Source: Eunapius fragilis
Taxonomy: Eukaryota > Porifera > Demospongiae > Spongillida > Spongillidae
Length of the DNA: 64,000 nt
NCBI GenBank assembly: GCA_963681505.1
Contig: OY811979.1
Span: forward strand, 3,402,977-3,466,976
Direction: 5' to 3'
A model generated the notes under the pieces. It was not told the origin of the DNA and did not search any database. It was given only the letters and a program-made list of their open reading frames with translations. Shown here piece by piece: positions 35,501 through 45,830 of this stretch. Within the stretch, counting starts at the first letter, position 1, and every line of letters starts with the position of its first letter. A program made the translations under genes and the position numbers.

Positions 35501-38495
35501 TGTTATACATCTAGTTGTGCAGCTGTGCACACAGTACAATGTACGTTTATCATGTCCCCATAGGATTGAACCTCTACACGTGCATGCTTCTTGTCTCCAC
35601 ACATACATGCGCACAACACTTGTACACACAGCACTTGTACACAGTTTCGCTGCACCTATGCACTGCCATGTGTGCTCAACTTGTTTCTTCATTCCGTCAA
35701 CAGTACTGTTTAGAACAGGAGTGATTGCAGGTTTTCCCTGCCTTAAAGCCTACCTACACCCAGTGGACTGCACCTTCGTACATGTACGTGTACGTGCACA
35801 GTCATTTGCTAGTAGTTTGTTATACATCTAGTTGTGCAGCTGTGCACACAGTACAATGTACGTTTATCATGTCCCCATAGGATTGAACCTCTACACGTGC
35901 ATGCTTCTTGTCTCCACACATACATGCGCACAACACTTGTACACACAGCACTTGTACACAGTTTCGCTGCACCTATGCACTGCCATGTGTGCTCAACTTG
36001 TTTCTTCATTCCGTCAACAGGACTGTTTAGAACAGGAGTGATTGCAGGTTTTCCCTGCCTTAAAGCCTACCTACACCCAGTGGACTGCACCTTCGTACAT
36101 GCACGTGTACGTACACAGTCATTTGCTAGTAGTTTGTTATACATCTAGTTGTGCAGCTGTGCACACAGTACAATGTACGTTTATCATGTCCCCATAGGAT
36201 TGAACCTCTACACGTGCATGCTTCTTGTCTCCACACATACATGCGCACAACACTTGTACACACAGCACTTGTACACAGTTTCGCTGCACCTATGCACTGC
36301 CATGTGTGCTCAACTTGTTTCTTCATTCCGTCAACAGGACTGTTTAGAACAGGAGTGATTGCAGGTTTTCCCTGCCTTAAAGCCTACCTACACCCAGTGG
36401 ACTGCACCTTCGTACATGTACGCGTACGTACACAGTCATTTGCTAGTAGTTTGTTATGCATCTAGTTGTGCAGGTGTGCACACAGTACAATGTACGTTTA
36501 TCATGTCCCCATAGGATTGAACCTCTACGCGTGCATGCTTCTTGTCTCCACACATACATGCGCACAACACTTGTACACACAGCACTTGTACACAGTTTCG
36601 CTGCACCTATGCACTGCCATGTGTGCTCAACTTGTTTCTTCATTCCGTCAACAGGACTGTTTAGAACAGGAGTGATTGCAGGTTTTCCCTGCCTTAAAGC
36701 CTACCTACCCCCAGTGGACTGCACCTTCGTACATGTACGTGTACTTACACAGTCATTTCCTAGTAGTTTGTTATACATCTAGTTGTGCAGCTGTGCACAC
36801 AGTACAATGTACGTTTATCATGTCCCCATAGGATTGAACCTCTACGCGTGCATGCTTCTTGTCTCCACACATACATGCGCACAACACTTGTACACACAGC
36901 ACTTGTACACAGTTTCGCTGCACCTATGCACTGCCATGTGTGCTCAACTTGTTTCTTCATTCCGTCAACAGGACTGTTTAGAACAGGAGTGATTGCAGGT
37001 TTTCCCTGCCTTAAAGCCTACCTACACCCAGTGGACTGCACCTTCGTACATGTACGTGTACGTACACAGTCATTTGCTAGTAGTTTGTTATACATCTAGT
37101 TGTGCAGCTGTGCACACAGTACAATGTACGTTTATCATGTCCCCATAGGATTGAACCTCTACGCGTGCATGCTTCTTGTCTCCACACATACATGCGCACA
37201 ACACTTGTACACACAGCACTTGTACACAGTTTCGCTGCACCTATGCACTGCCATGTGTGCTCAACTTGTTTCTTCATTCCGTCAACAGGACTGTTTAGAA
37301 CAGGAGTGATTGCAGGTTTTCCCTGCCTTAAAGCCTACCTACTCCCAGTGGACTGCACCTTCGTACATGTACGTGTACCTACACAGTCATTTCCTAGTAG
37401 TTTGTTATACATCTAGTTGTGCAGCTGTGCACACAGTACAATGTACGTTTATCATGTCCCCATAGGATTGAACCTCTACACGTGCATGCTTCTTGTCTCC
37501 TCACATACATGCGCACAACACTTGTACACACAGCACTTGTACACAGTTTCGCTGCACCTATGCACTGCCATGTGTGCTCAACTTGTTTCTTCATTCCGTC
37601 AACAGGACTGTTTAGAACAGGAGTGATTGCAGGTTTTCCCTGCCTTAAAGCCTACCTACACCCAGTGGACTGCACCTTCGTTCATGTACGTGTACGTACA
37701 CGGTCATTTGCTAGTGGTTTGCTGCACATGTATTGTTACGTGTACATGCATACATGTAGTAGCATGCATTCAGCTGACAGTTCTCATTTTTCCTCTCTAA
37801 ATACTATTCCTATGTTCACCTTGAATTTTCTTTAGCTGTTTCTATGTGCACACATTAGTGTCTTGTGATTGGTCCTCTGTGCATAGAAATAGTGGTTACG
37901 GTTACATGTACATGTAGTTGTTCCATGGCAAGGACACAGTGCTCGATTTACTGAAGTGTCATATCATGAGCATTATGTTTGTCCTCAAAGTACATGTATG
38001 TTGCTCCTTACAACTGGTCCTCTGCCACGTTCCCATATGATGGTGCTTCCTAATGTGTCACCAATGTGTGTTTGTAAAATGTTGTCAAACTTGTACATAT
38101 ACCCCCTAAGGATGAGTTTACATAAGCAAAATTGATTAGGCCATGCCTATCAAGATAAGATAACCCAGGCAGGTGTTGTGTATGCATGTACCTTACAGGG
38201 TCTCTTTTGGCACAATAGTATCTGTGGATGCCTTTTGGCACAACTATCTGTTTTGTAGCTGGATGTATGTGTAGAGCATACCTTTACATGTATACCTTTA
38301 TCTCACACTTTTACAGTTGTGACCAACTGTGTGCTTATGTGTCTGAATGTGCTATCAAAGACGAATCGTCATCTAGCAACAACTAGAGCTAACTGAGACT
38401 GAGGTTGTGTTTATGATGGTGTGTTTATGTCACATGATCACTTCCTGTCATAAATGTTGTGGTCACTCTTTGTGTAATTGGCTGCTGTTACTTTC
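32557..38495 (+). repeat. left inverted arm of the giant element
   Basis: About 5.9 kb. Order from the tip: GGGAAAGTTTCCGAGAAAAG terminus, about 1.4 kb of unique arm sequence, the 317-bp array, then 760 bp ending GTGTAATTGGCTGCTGTTAC. No domain was recognised in arm translations. Confidence 0.9.
34030..37735 (+). repeat. 317-bp tandem array, about 11 full copies plus a partial
   Basis: The unit starts CTAGTTGTGCAGCTGTGCAC, and copies begin at about 34248, 34565, 34882, 35195, 35512, 35829, 36146, 36463, 36780, 37097 and 37414. The unit contains GTACATGTACGTGTAC palindromes and CCGTCAACAGGACTG. Copies are almost identical, falling into subtypes that differ at a few bases (for example CTACACCC or CTACCCCC), which indicates recent homogenisation. 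Confidence 0.97.
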
Positions 38496-38603
38496 GGAAT
38501 TGTAGGTTGTATTTAAATTGTACATGTATGGGACATTTACAAATTGGCACTGGGGCTGTGCATAATGTGTGCTGTATAATATGTTATGATCCAAGTCAGC
38601 ACA

Positions 38604-41144
38604 TTATTGCAGTGGATGATTCTTCTTCTTATGGCTATACAATGCTTGGTAGCTTGCATACTTTTTAGTGCATAGTGGGCATAGATGATTATATTCCAAC
38701 TCTGACCTTTTCCTTCTTTTTCGCACTGATATTTGTTCACCGTTTTCATCTTGATTGATCTGTCTGCCTCTTTTTTTAATTTCTTTGCTACATGTACTTG
38801 ATAGTGTTGAGCTTTGACATGATGGTCCTTGCATATCACATTCTTCCCTTACCATGATATCTGGCCCAATCACAGTAGGATGGGCAGTATTTGATTCTTC
38901 ATATGGATTTGGATTGGGACAAACCTTGTCTCTATTCGATGGACAATGCACATATTTTCTTACTTTTTCATACAGGTACTGCTCTCTTGCTGGAGTAAGT
39001 CCTTTCGGAACAATAGTTAGGGGCATTTCTTTGTTGTGGAAAGCGTTGACAATATCACAAATCTTGATTCCTTGTTTGAGCAAGCTTATCTCTCTACCTT
39101 CATCATCTGGTGTTTTTTTCATCATCATAACTCCTGGATTATGCTTATCGAAACAAAATATGTGGTATTTGTTTATCCCAACCAAAGGAACAAACCATTT
39201 GCTTAGGTATGCATCCCAATTGTAAAAGCTCCAATCTCTGCAAAGCTGTGGTATACATGATACTTCTTTCCCGCACTCTTTGACGCATTTCACTAGTTCG
39301 TCAAGTGTGTCAATACAGTTCTGCACACGGTATTGCCTTTTAAATATTCCAAAATAGGAGTCAGGTCTGAATTTTGTGTGTCCAGGTAGCATGTATTGGA
39401 TATCAATTCTATGGTGCTGATCAGTTATTATACGCCATGCTAGATACCACATCATTGTTTTGTTTTTATTCTGTCCTACACAGTTGTCAGCTTGCAATGT
39501 TGCATACGTTTCCCCTATCCCATGAAGTTCGAAGAATGCATGCAATAAACTGACAACTGAATTGGATCCCTTTCCGATCTGTTCTGACTCATCAATGAGA
39601 AAGAAAACTTGCCTGCATAAGGGCTCACAGCAGACACCAAAAACCTGCACTTTACGAGGAGATACAAAATAAAATGTGCCTCGTTGCTGGGAACTGTATG
39701 GAATGGATACATTTTGACAAAAGTCAAAGGAATATTGCATTTGTGTATTCAAGTAGGGGTAACTAGACCGATTCTGCAATTCATCCATCTTCACCCCTTG
39801 TCTACAAAGAGCACGGCATAGAAGTGTGGCTTTATCAATATTGGTATTGTAGGCCTCTCGTAACACTTTAGCTTCAGTTATATGCTGAATGTAGCTTGTG
39901 TTGATCCTAATTCTTTCACCCTCGCTTAGGCTGTGTCGTAATGACACTAAAGCCATATCGCAAACATCGCACAGATCACTTTTGCTGGGACAGAATTTTA
40001 TATTGCTGCAAAACCTGTGCCATAAATGAGTAAATGCAATGTAGCTGACACATCTATATTGCTGTTCTGTAGATGCTGCTGGAGTAGGTGACTCTGATTG
40101 AGTAGTAGTATGCACAAGTGTGTATAGCCTTCTTTTTTCGGTCAGTGTTGTTAGATTTTGCACCTTTGATGGCTGAGTTGGTGGGGATGCTTGGATTTGT
40201 ATTGCCTGGCAATATTTGTTATACACTTCTCTCATAGTGACATTGCTCTCGAGCACATAATCTCGTATCGGTCCCTTTAGGCGTCCAGGGTCTGAAAGAC
40301 CATTCGTTGCTGCATACTTTCGTATGAAATTCACTACAATGCTCTTATCCCGTAGTGACAATGCATGGTGAGGAATTTTTTTACTGTTACCATGCGTTTG
40401 AGGTACTACATCATTTTTTGAAAAGGATTTTTGCAATAACTTCATAGTTTTAACTTTGAAACCAGTTACAGCACAGAATGCTGAATAGCAAATCCGAGAA
40501 GTCCAGTCAAGGCAATAGTTGAAAGATCTTCGAGAACGTTCACCACGGGAAACAAATTCAGACTCAACATGGATCATAGCCAGCATCCCTAATATCACTG
40601 CCTTCTTTGTAGCCTTCCTTAGTTGGGACATTGCATAAGCACGCTTTGTAGCCAAATCTTTGTACTTAATCAGGCAATTACTACTACAGCACCCTCCATT
40701 TTTTAAGTACTCACGAAGCAAACTGCTGAGCCTACCTGGTCTGTGTGAGTTTCGCTGGTCATTTTCATTATCATCTTCGGCATTTTCATTTTCATCATCA
40801 TCACCATCATCATCATCATCACCATCATCACCATCATCAGACTTGTGGTCATCATTCTGCTCATCACTATCATGACCCTCATCAACTTGCAGATGTTCAT
40901 AATCCATGTCAACCTCATCATTTTCCTGGTCATCACTATCATTCTCATTGGCCTCTTCAGGACCATCACTTTCATTTTCACAACCCACGTCAGGACCATC
41001 ACTTTCGTTTTCACAAACCGCTTCGTCTTCACAGTCCTCGTCAATTGCATCGCTATCAGTCTGAAAATCATAAACACCACTGCCCTGTTCTTTGGCACTG
41101 TAGAACTCGGATTCCATCGGTCGGAAGGGTTTTTGCATTTTCAA
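38604..41144 (-). CDS. DUF7869-like protein, candidate transposase of the giant element
   Basis: Single intact frame, 846 residues. Residues about 30-140 are strongly acidic (Asp/Glu/Asn runs). A Cys cluster CCSSNCLIKYKDLA follows, then a basic helical region. The core (about 440-640) has PSKSDLCDVCDMAL, YSFDFCQNVSIPYSS, RKVQVFGVCCEPLCRQVFFL, TLQADNCVGQNKNKT and LPGHTKFRPDSYFGIFK; Asp474, Asp553 and Asp595 are plausible metal ligands of an RNase-H-like fold. The C-terminus has a C2H2 finger (Cys822, Cys825, His838, His843). This layout fits the DUF7869-type family of eukaryotic mobile-element proteins as I recall it; no search was run. Catalysis of transposition is inferred from context. The first Met is used; a second Met lies at residue 10. 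Confidence 0.75.
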   Translation of the reverse strand: MKMQKPFRPMESEFYSAKEQGSGVYDFQTDSDAIDEDCEDEAVCENESDGPDVGCENESDGPEEANENDSDDQENDEVDMDYEHLQVDEGHDSDEQNDDHKSDDGDDGDDDDDGDDDENENAEDDNENDQRNSHRPGRLSSLLREYLKNGGCCSSNCLIKYKDLATKRAYAMSQLRKATKKAVILGMLAMIHVESEFVSRGERSRRSFNYCLDWTSRICYSAFCAVTGFKVKTMKLLQKSFSKNDVVPQTHGNSKKIPHHALSLRDKSIVVNFIRKYAATNGLSDPGRLKGPIRDYVLESNVTMREVYNKYCQAIQIQASPPTQPSKVQNLTTLTEKRRLYTLVHTTTQSESPTPAASTEQQYRCVSYIAFTHLWHRFCSNIKFCPSKSDLCDVCDMALVSLRHSLSEGERIRINTSYIQHITEAKVLREAYNTNIDKATLLCRALCRQGVKMDELQNRSSYPYLNTQMQYSFDFCQNVSIPYSSQQRGTFYFVSPRKVQVFGVCCEPLCRQVFFLIDESEQIGKGSNSVVSLLHAFFELHGIGETYATLQADNCVGQNKNKTMMWYLAWRIITDQHHRIDIQYMLPGHTKFRPDSYFGIFKRQYRVQNCIDTLDELVKCVKECGKEVSCIPQLCRDWSFYNWDAYLSKWFVPLVGINKYHIFCFDKHNPGVMMMKKTPDDEGREISLLKQGIKICDIVNAFHNKEMPLTIVPKGLTPAREQYLYEKVRKYVHCPSNRDKVCPNPNPYEESNTAHPTVIGPDIMVREECDMQGPSCQSSTLSSTCSKEIKKRGRQINQDENGEQISVRKRRKRSELEYNHLCPLCTKKYASYQALYSHKKKNHPLQ

Positions 41145-41325
41145 GAGCGTAACAGGTTGCTATTATTATGAATTGGAATTGAAATGGCTCTGCAGACAAA
41201 GGTCTTCGAAACTAAGAACGGCGAAAATATAGAAAAGAAACGTATGTGATTAATATTCAGAACGTGCGGATATTTATAGCCATAACGCATCGCATATAAT
41301 TGAAACTCCTGCATGTATAGCCGCT
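41145..41325. promoter_or_regulatory. shared intergenic region of two divergent genes
   Basis: 181 bases separate the two start codons. It is AT-rich, and two divergent promoters must fit here unless 5' exons were missed. No specific core promoter motif stands out. Confidence 0.45.
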
Positions 41326-42363
41326 ATGAGTCTGACAGCAATAATAAGGGAAGGAAAACAGCTTCTGGACACAGCGATGGAGCAGGCAATCCAATATCTT
41401 GAAGAGAACGAGTGTAAGCGCATATACAGTTTCATGCGTGCATGCTGCTCAATTACTATGCTCAAGCCCTCAAACAAAACCTACAAGATGAGAAGAGTAG
41501 AAACAAGGAATTCAAAGAAAAAATTGCGAACTTAGAAGCGATTATATCAAAGTTAGTTTGAATACTACATGTAGTGATCAATAGTATCGCATGGGCATGG
41601 CTGTACTTCCATGTAGGCAAAAGGTCGAAATCGAACGTACCAAGGAAGCCTTATATCTGACCTCCACCCCAATGATTCCCACTACGAGTACTGAATCTCA
41701 ATGTGAACCAATATCCCCTATCATTGGTAGCAGTAGGGTAGGTTATTGTAGTAGCAGGTACAGTGGTCTTAGTAATGATACCATGCATAACCAGGTTGGA
41801 GTTATTCATCACAAATGCAATGAGCTTGAGGTCTGGGAAGGATCACAGGAGCTCCTGAATACAGATGATGAAGAGTTAAACCCAGAGAAAACTGTAGTAG
41901 AGGAAACCGACCTGGAGGATACAGATGTCAACATGCCAGAAAATAAGTAAGTGCATGGACTAGCATGTGAGATCATTCAGCAAAAGCAATACTTTTTACG
42001 GCATGATATTGCTGCATTAATTGCAGGAACACAAACCAAACAAATAAAAGAGTAAAGGGTCCTAGTTACAAGTACTTGGTCCCTATCAGAAAAAAAAAAG
42101 ATCGCGACAAGCTGAATGCCAAACCTTGCCATGATTGTGAAAAGGTACTGTTTAAAACGTTGTATACTCAAAAGCTTTAACACTTAGTTCCAATGCAGTG
42201 GTTTGCATCAGGAGCCGGTGGTATACACAAAGATCAAAGAGAACATCTCAGGAGTGTGTGCAGACACAAGCATCTTCACCTACCACCTGACAGTGACCCT
42301 CGTGTGTGGGACATTAGTTTTCCTGACAGTGAAGAGTGTGAGCGCATCATGGCACCAAAGTGA
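41326..42363 (+). CDS. CtIP/Sae2-like protein, five exons, in the giant element
   Basis: Exons 41326-41413, 41467-41551, 41617-41946, 42027-42144 and 42199-42363 join across introns of 53, 65, 80 and 54 bp, all GT..AG, summing to 786 nt: 261 residues and a stop, with every phase consistent. Residues about 10-75 form a predicted coiled coil, 76-165 are polar and acidic, and 180-255 resemble the CtIP/Sae2 C-terminal domain: YKYLVPIRKKKDRDKL, CHDC at 202-205, then VCRHKH at 227-232, LPP and a FP-containing end. In that family the domain stimulates the MRE11-RAD50-NBS1 nuclease to trim blocked ends and open hairpins. The CDK-type Ser/Thr-Pro normally after PP is not present (PPDSDP). Host CtIP is much longer, so this is a compact version. 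Confidence 0.7.
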
Positions 42364-42413
42364 CTTTGTAGATCTGTCGTATTATCTTAAATACAACATA
42401 CATGTACGATTTT

Positions 42414-45400
42414 GAAAGTAACAGCAGCCAATTACACAGAGGGACCACAACATTTATGACAGGAAGTGATCATGTGACATAAACACACCATCATAACACA
42501 ACCTCAGTCTCAGTTAGCTCTAGTTGTTGCTAGATGACGATTCGTCTTTGATAGCACATTCAGACACATAAGCACACAGTTGGTCACAACTGTAAAAGTG
42601 TGAGATAAAGGTATACATGTAAAGGTATGCTCTACACATACATCCAGCTACAAAACAGATAGTTGTGCCAAAAGGCATCCACAGATACTATTGTGCCAAA
42701 AGAGACCCTGTAAGGTACATGACACCTGCCTGGGTTATCTTATCTTGATAGGCATGGCCTAATCAATTTTGCTTATGTAAACTCATCCTTAGGGGGTATA
42801 TGTACAAGTTTGACAACATTTTACAAACACACATTGGTGACACATTAGGAAGCACCATCATATGGGAACGTGGCAGAGGACCAGTTGTAAGGAGCAACAT
42901 ACATGTACTTTGAGGACAAACATAATGCTCATGATATGACACTTCAGTAAATCGAGCACTGTGTCCTTGCCATGGAACAACTACATGTACATGTAACCGT
43001 AACCACTATTTCTATGCACAGAGGACCAATCACAAGACACTAATGTGTGCACATAGAAACAGCTAAAGAAAATTCAAGGTGAACATAGGAATAGTATTTA
43101 GAGAGGAAAAATGAGAACTGTCAGCTGAATGCATGCTACTACATGTATGCATGTACACGTAACAATACATGTGTAGCAAACTACTAGCAAATGACTGTGT
43201 ACGTACACGTACATGAACGAAGGTGCAGTCCACTGGGTGTAGGTAGGCTTTAAGGCAGGGAAAACCTGCAATCACTCCTGTTCTAAACAGTCCTGTTGAC
43301 GGAATGAAGAAACAAGTTGAGCACTCATGGCAGTGCATAGGTGCAGCGAAACTGTGTACAAGTGCTGTGTGTACAAGTCTTGTGCGCATGTATGTGTGGA
43401 GACAAGAAGCATGCACGTGTAGAGGTTCAATCCTATGGGGACATGATAAACGTACATTGTACTGTGTGCACAGCTGCACAACTAGATGTATAACAAACTA
43501 CTAGCAAATGACTGTGCACGTACACGTACATGTACGAAGGTGCAGTCCACTGGGTGTAGGTAGGCTTTAAGGCAGGGAAAACCTGCAATCACTCCTGTTC
43601 TAAACAGTCCTGTTGACGGAATGAAGAAACAAGTTGAGCACACATGGCAGTGCATAGGTGCAGCGAAACTGTGTACAAGTGCTGTGTGTACAAGTGTTGT
43701 GCGCATGTATGTGTGGAGACAAGAAGCATGCACGCGTAGAGGTTCAATCCTATGGGGACATGATAAACGTACATTGTACTGTGTGCACAGCTGCACAACT
43801 AGATGTATAACAAACTACTAGCAAATGACTGTGTACGTACACGTACATGTACGAAGGTGCAGTCCACTGGGTGTAGGTAGGCTTTAAGGGAGGGAAAACC
43901 TGCAATCACTCCTGTTCTAAACAGTCCTGTTGACGGAATGAAGAAACAAGTTGAGCACACATGGCAGTGCATAGGTGCTGTGTACAAGTGCATGCGTGTA
44001 CGTGTTGTGTGTGCATGTGTTTAGGGTGCAGCACAGGGGTAGGGTGGAGTCCACTCAATAGCTAACTTAAAAGAGCGCCTGCTCCATGGCTGACACTGTT
44101 CATGTAGCTGTAGGGTGGGTGGAGTCCACTCAAAAGAGAGTCCACTCCATCGCTAACACTGTTCACTGTAAGGAATGGGTGTAGGGTGCAGTGCGGGAGG
44201 TAGGGTGGAGGGGTCATAGCTGTACATGTGCATGTATCTGGCATAGGGGTCACATTATGGCTTTTTGCAGTAGTGTCACTCCACAGCTGCTTGCTATAAG
44301 TTAGACACATGTCTGTCTGCTTCACATATGTCATTGCTGTGTGGTTCTGCCATATGGGCCACTCCACAGCTGTTTGCCTGCCGTATGCTGGTCCACTCAT
44401 TATCGTCGATGTCTGTCCACTGGGTCTGCAGTATAGGGTCCACTTCATACAGTAGATGTCCATTTACAGTAGATGTCTGCCACAGGGTCCACTCAGTAGG
44501 GTTCACTCGATACAGTATTCAGGTAGATATCTGCAGTAGAGTCTATTCCATATGGTGCAGTGTTGATGTCCACTACCTACATGTATTGTCTACTATTTGG
44601 TCTACTCCACACTCGTTTGTAGTTGTTCCACTATCTTCTGGACACACCTATCTGCCTGCCATCTCTACAGCTGTTTACTGCTGGAGTCCATTCCACAGCT
44701 CTGCCTGGTTTTGTTTCACAGTTATACTTATCCTCTGTCGTATTTTCTGCCATAGGGTCCATTGCATAGCTGCCTGCCTTAGGGTTACTCCATGCCGTCT
44801 GCTGCGGTGCTCATTCCACTGCTGTCTGCCGTAGGATAGTAGCTGCGTACTGCATGTAGTTACTCCACTGTCTGCCATACTCCACAGCTGTCCACTACGG
44901 GAACTCGTCTGCGGTGCTCCACAGCTAGTTACCGCTACCGCTCTCAAACTTGACTTCTTCGATCTTCGTCTTCGAAATCACAGGCGAAAAGCAAATTATT
45001 CAGGTCCCCAGACAACTTACATTGCGTCACAGTGATGGTGGGTGGATGTAGTTGAATATTCATGTATACATCGGTGAATGGAATCGGTTCGCGCAGATAC
45101 AACGGCGCGATTCGAGCGGGAAACTTGTACTTACTTTGCACAGCTGTATCTCCGCAACGGATAACATAAAAATTAACGAACAGAACAAATCAATAGCTGC
45201 AGGACCTCTCTACCGACAAACCGAATTTGGAGCGATTTGATTACTCCTGCCGAAAGTTATGGCGGGTTTGAACCCCTTGGGGTATCGGACATCGCGATAC
45301 TGGCATGGAGCATGTTCAAGATCCCAAAATGTATTTTACAATAGAGAAATGGTATAGTATGAAGTGCTGAAAATAGGAAGACGATAGCGTTAACCGTTCG

Positions 45401-45492
45401 GAAGTTATAGCATTTCAAACGTAATGCATTTTTATTATGCTTTATTATAATACACGCTAGGTCCCTTTTCTCGGAAACTTTCCCATATATAT
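42414..45492 (-). repeat. right inverted arm of the giant element
   Basis: About 3.1 kb, the reverse complement of the left arm: inner end GTAACAGCAGCCAATTACAC, then the short 317-bp array, then the unique outer arm and the terminus CGGAAACTTTCCCATATAT. Confidence 0.9.
43180..44000 (-). repeat. 317-bp tandem array in the right arm, two full copies plus a partial
   Basis: Same unit as in the left arm, reverse orientation, copies bounded at about 43482 and 43799. The partial copy on the outer side matches the partial copy at the outer edge of the left array, so boundaries are conserved while copy number is not. Confidence 0.95.
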
Positions 45493-45496
45493 ATAA

Positions 45497-45830
45497 TGCA
45501 TGTGTAAAGTGTTTGGCTGGTGATGGGGTTACAATGTTTACCTTGCAATTGTTGGCAGCATGCTTAGACCAGTCATAAACTTTTACCATGCATCTTGAAA
45601 CCAAGTTAGCTTCTATTGCCTTAACAGCATGTTTCCATTGATTGGTAACATGGCCTACAGAGAGGCTCATTTGCAGGTCGTTGGTGATATCAATGCCAAA
45701 GGCCATTGCAAATCGACTGCATGTGAAGCACAGTCAAATACACGTTTAGCCTTCACTATTTTCTTTGCTTGAAACCACAAACTCTGCAATGACTGCTCAG
45801 ATCACATAACAGGTCACCTTGCATCCTTGA
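45497..45830 (-). pseudogene. RING/RAG1-N-like gene, N-terminal half (split by the giant element)
   Basis: Minus-strand frames read LLCDLSSHCRVCGFKQRK (about 45815-45755), then after a frame break AFGIDITNDLQMSLSVGHVT and RCMVKVYDWSKHAANNCKVN up to the element edge. The order CRVCG, FGID, then W..H...C matches the zinc-binding N-terminal section found ahead of the RING in RAG1-N-like proteins. Its continuation is at 32556-32040 on the other side of the element. Frame breaks show it was already decaying or decayed later. Confidence 0.5.

Larger units (their letters stand above)
32557..45492. mobile_element. giant inverted-repeat element with DUF7869-like and CtIP-like genes
   Basis: Left arm 32557-38495 and right arm 42414-45492 are reverse complements, reading inward from ATATATATGGGAAAGTTTCC, with very few mismatches outside the tandem arrays. 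The arms differ in length because the 317-bp array has about 11 full copies on the left and 2 on the right. The unique core (38496-42413) carries two intact genes transcribed divergently. Both flanks are halves of one RING/RAG1-N-like pseudogene, so the block was inserted as a unit. The ends lie in TA-repeats, so the target duplication cannot be read. This matches a large DNA transposon with extreme terminal inverted repeats; a segmental inverted duplication is the alternative but does not explain the split flanking gene. Confidence 0.8.

Noticed and set aside
34253-37835. A series of near-identical 104-residue and 66-69-residue frames on both strands
   Set aside because: They repeat with the 317-bp unit in several frames at once, have no domain and are shortened or broken in some copies, so they follow from tandem repetition rather than coding.
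40660-41171. Plus-strand His- and Ser-rich frames opposite the acidic region of the DUF7869-like gene
   Set aside because: They are antisense shadows of Asp/Glu codon runs in a strong minus-strand gene.
32557-45492. Polinton/Maverick or large DNA-virus insertion as explanation for the giant inverted-repeat block
   Set aside because: No protein-primed polymerase, retroviral-type integrase, capsid or packaging ATPase frame is present, and the core is only 3.9 kb.
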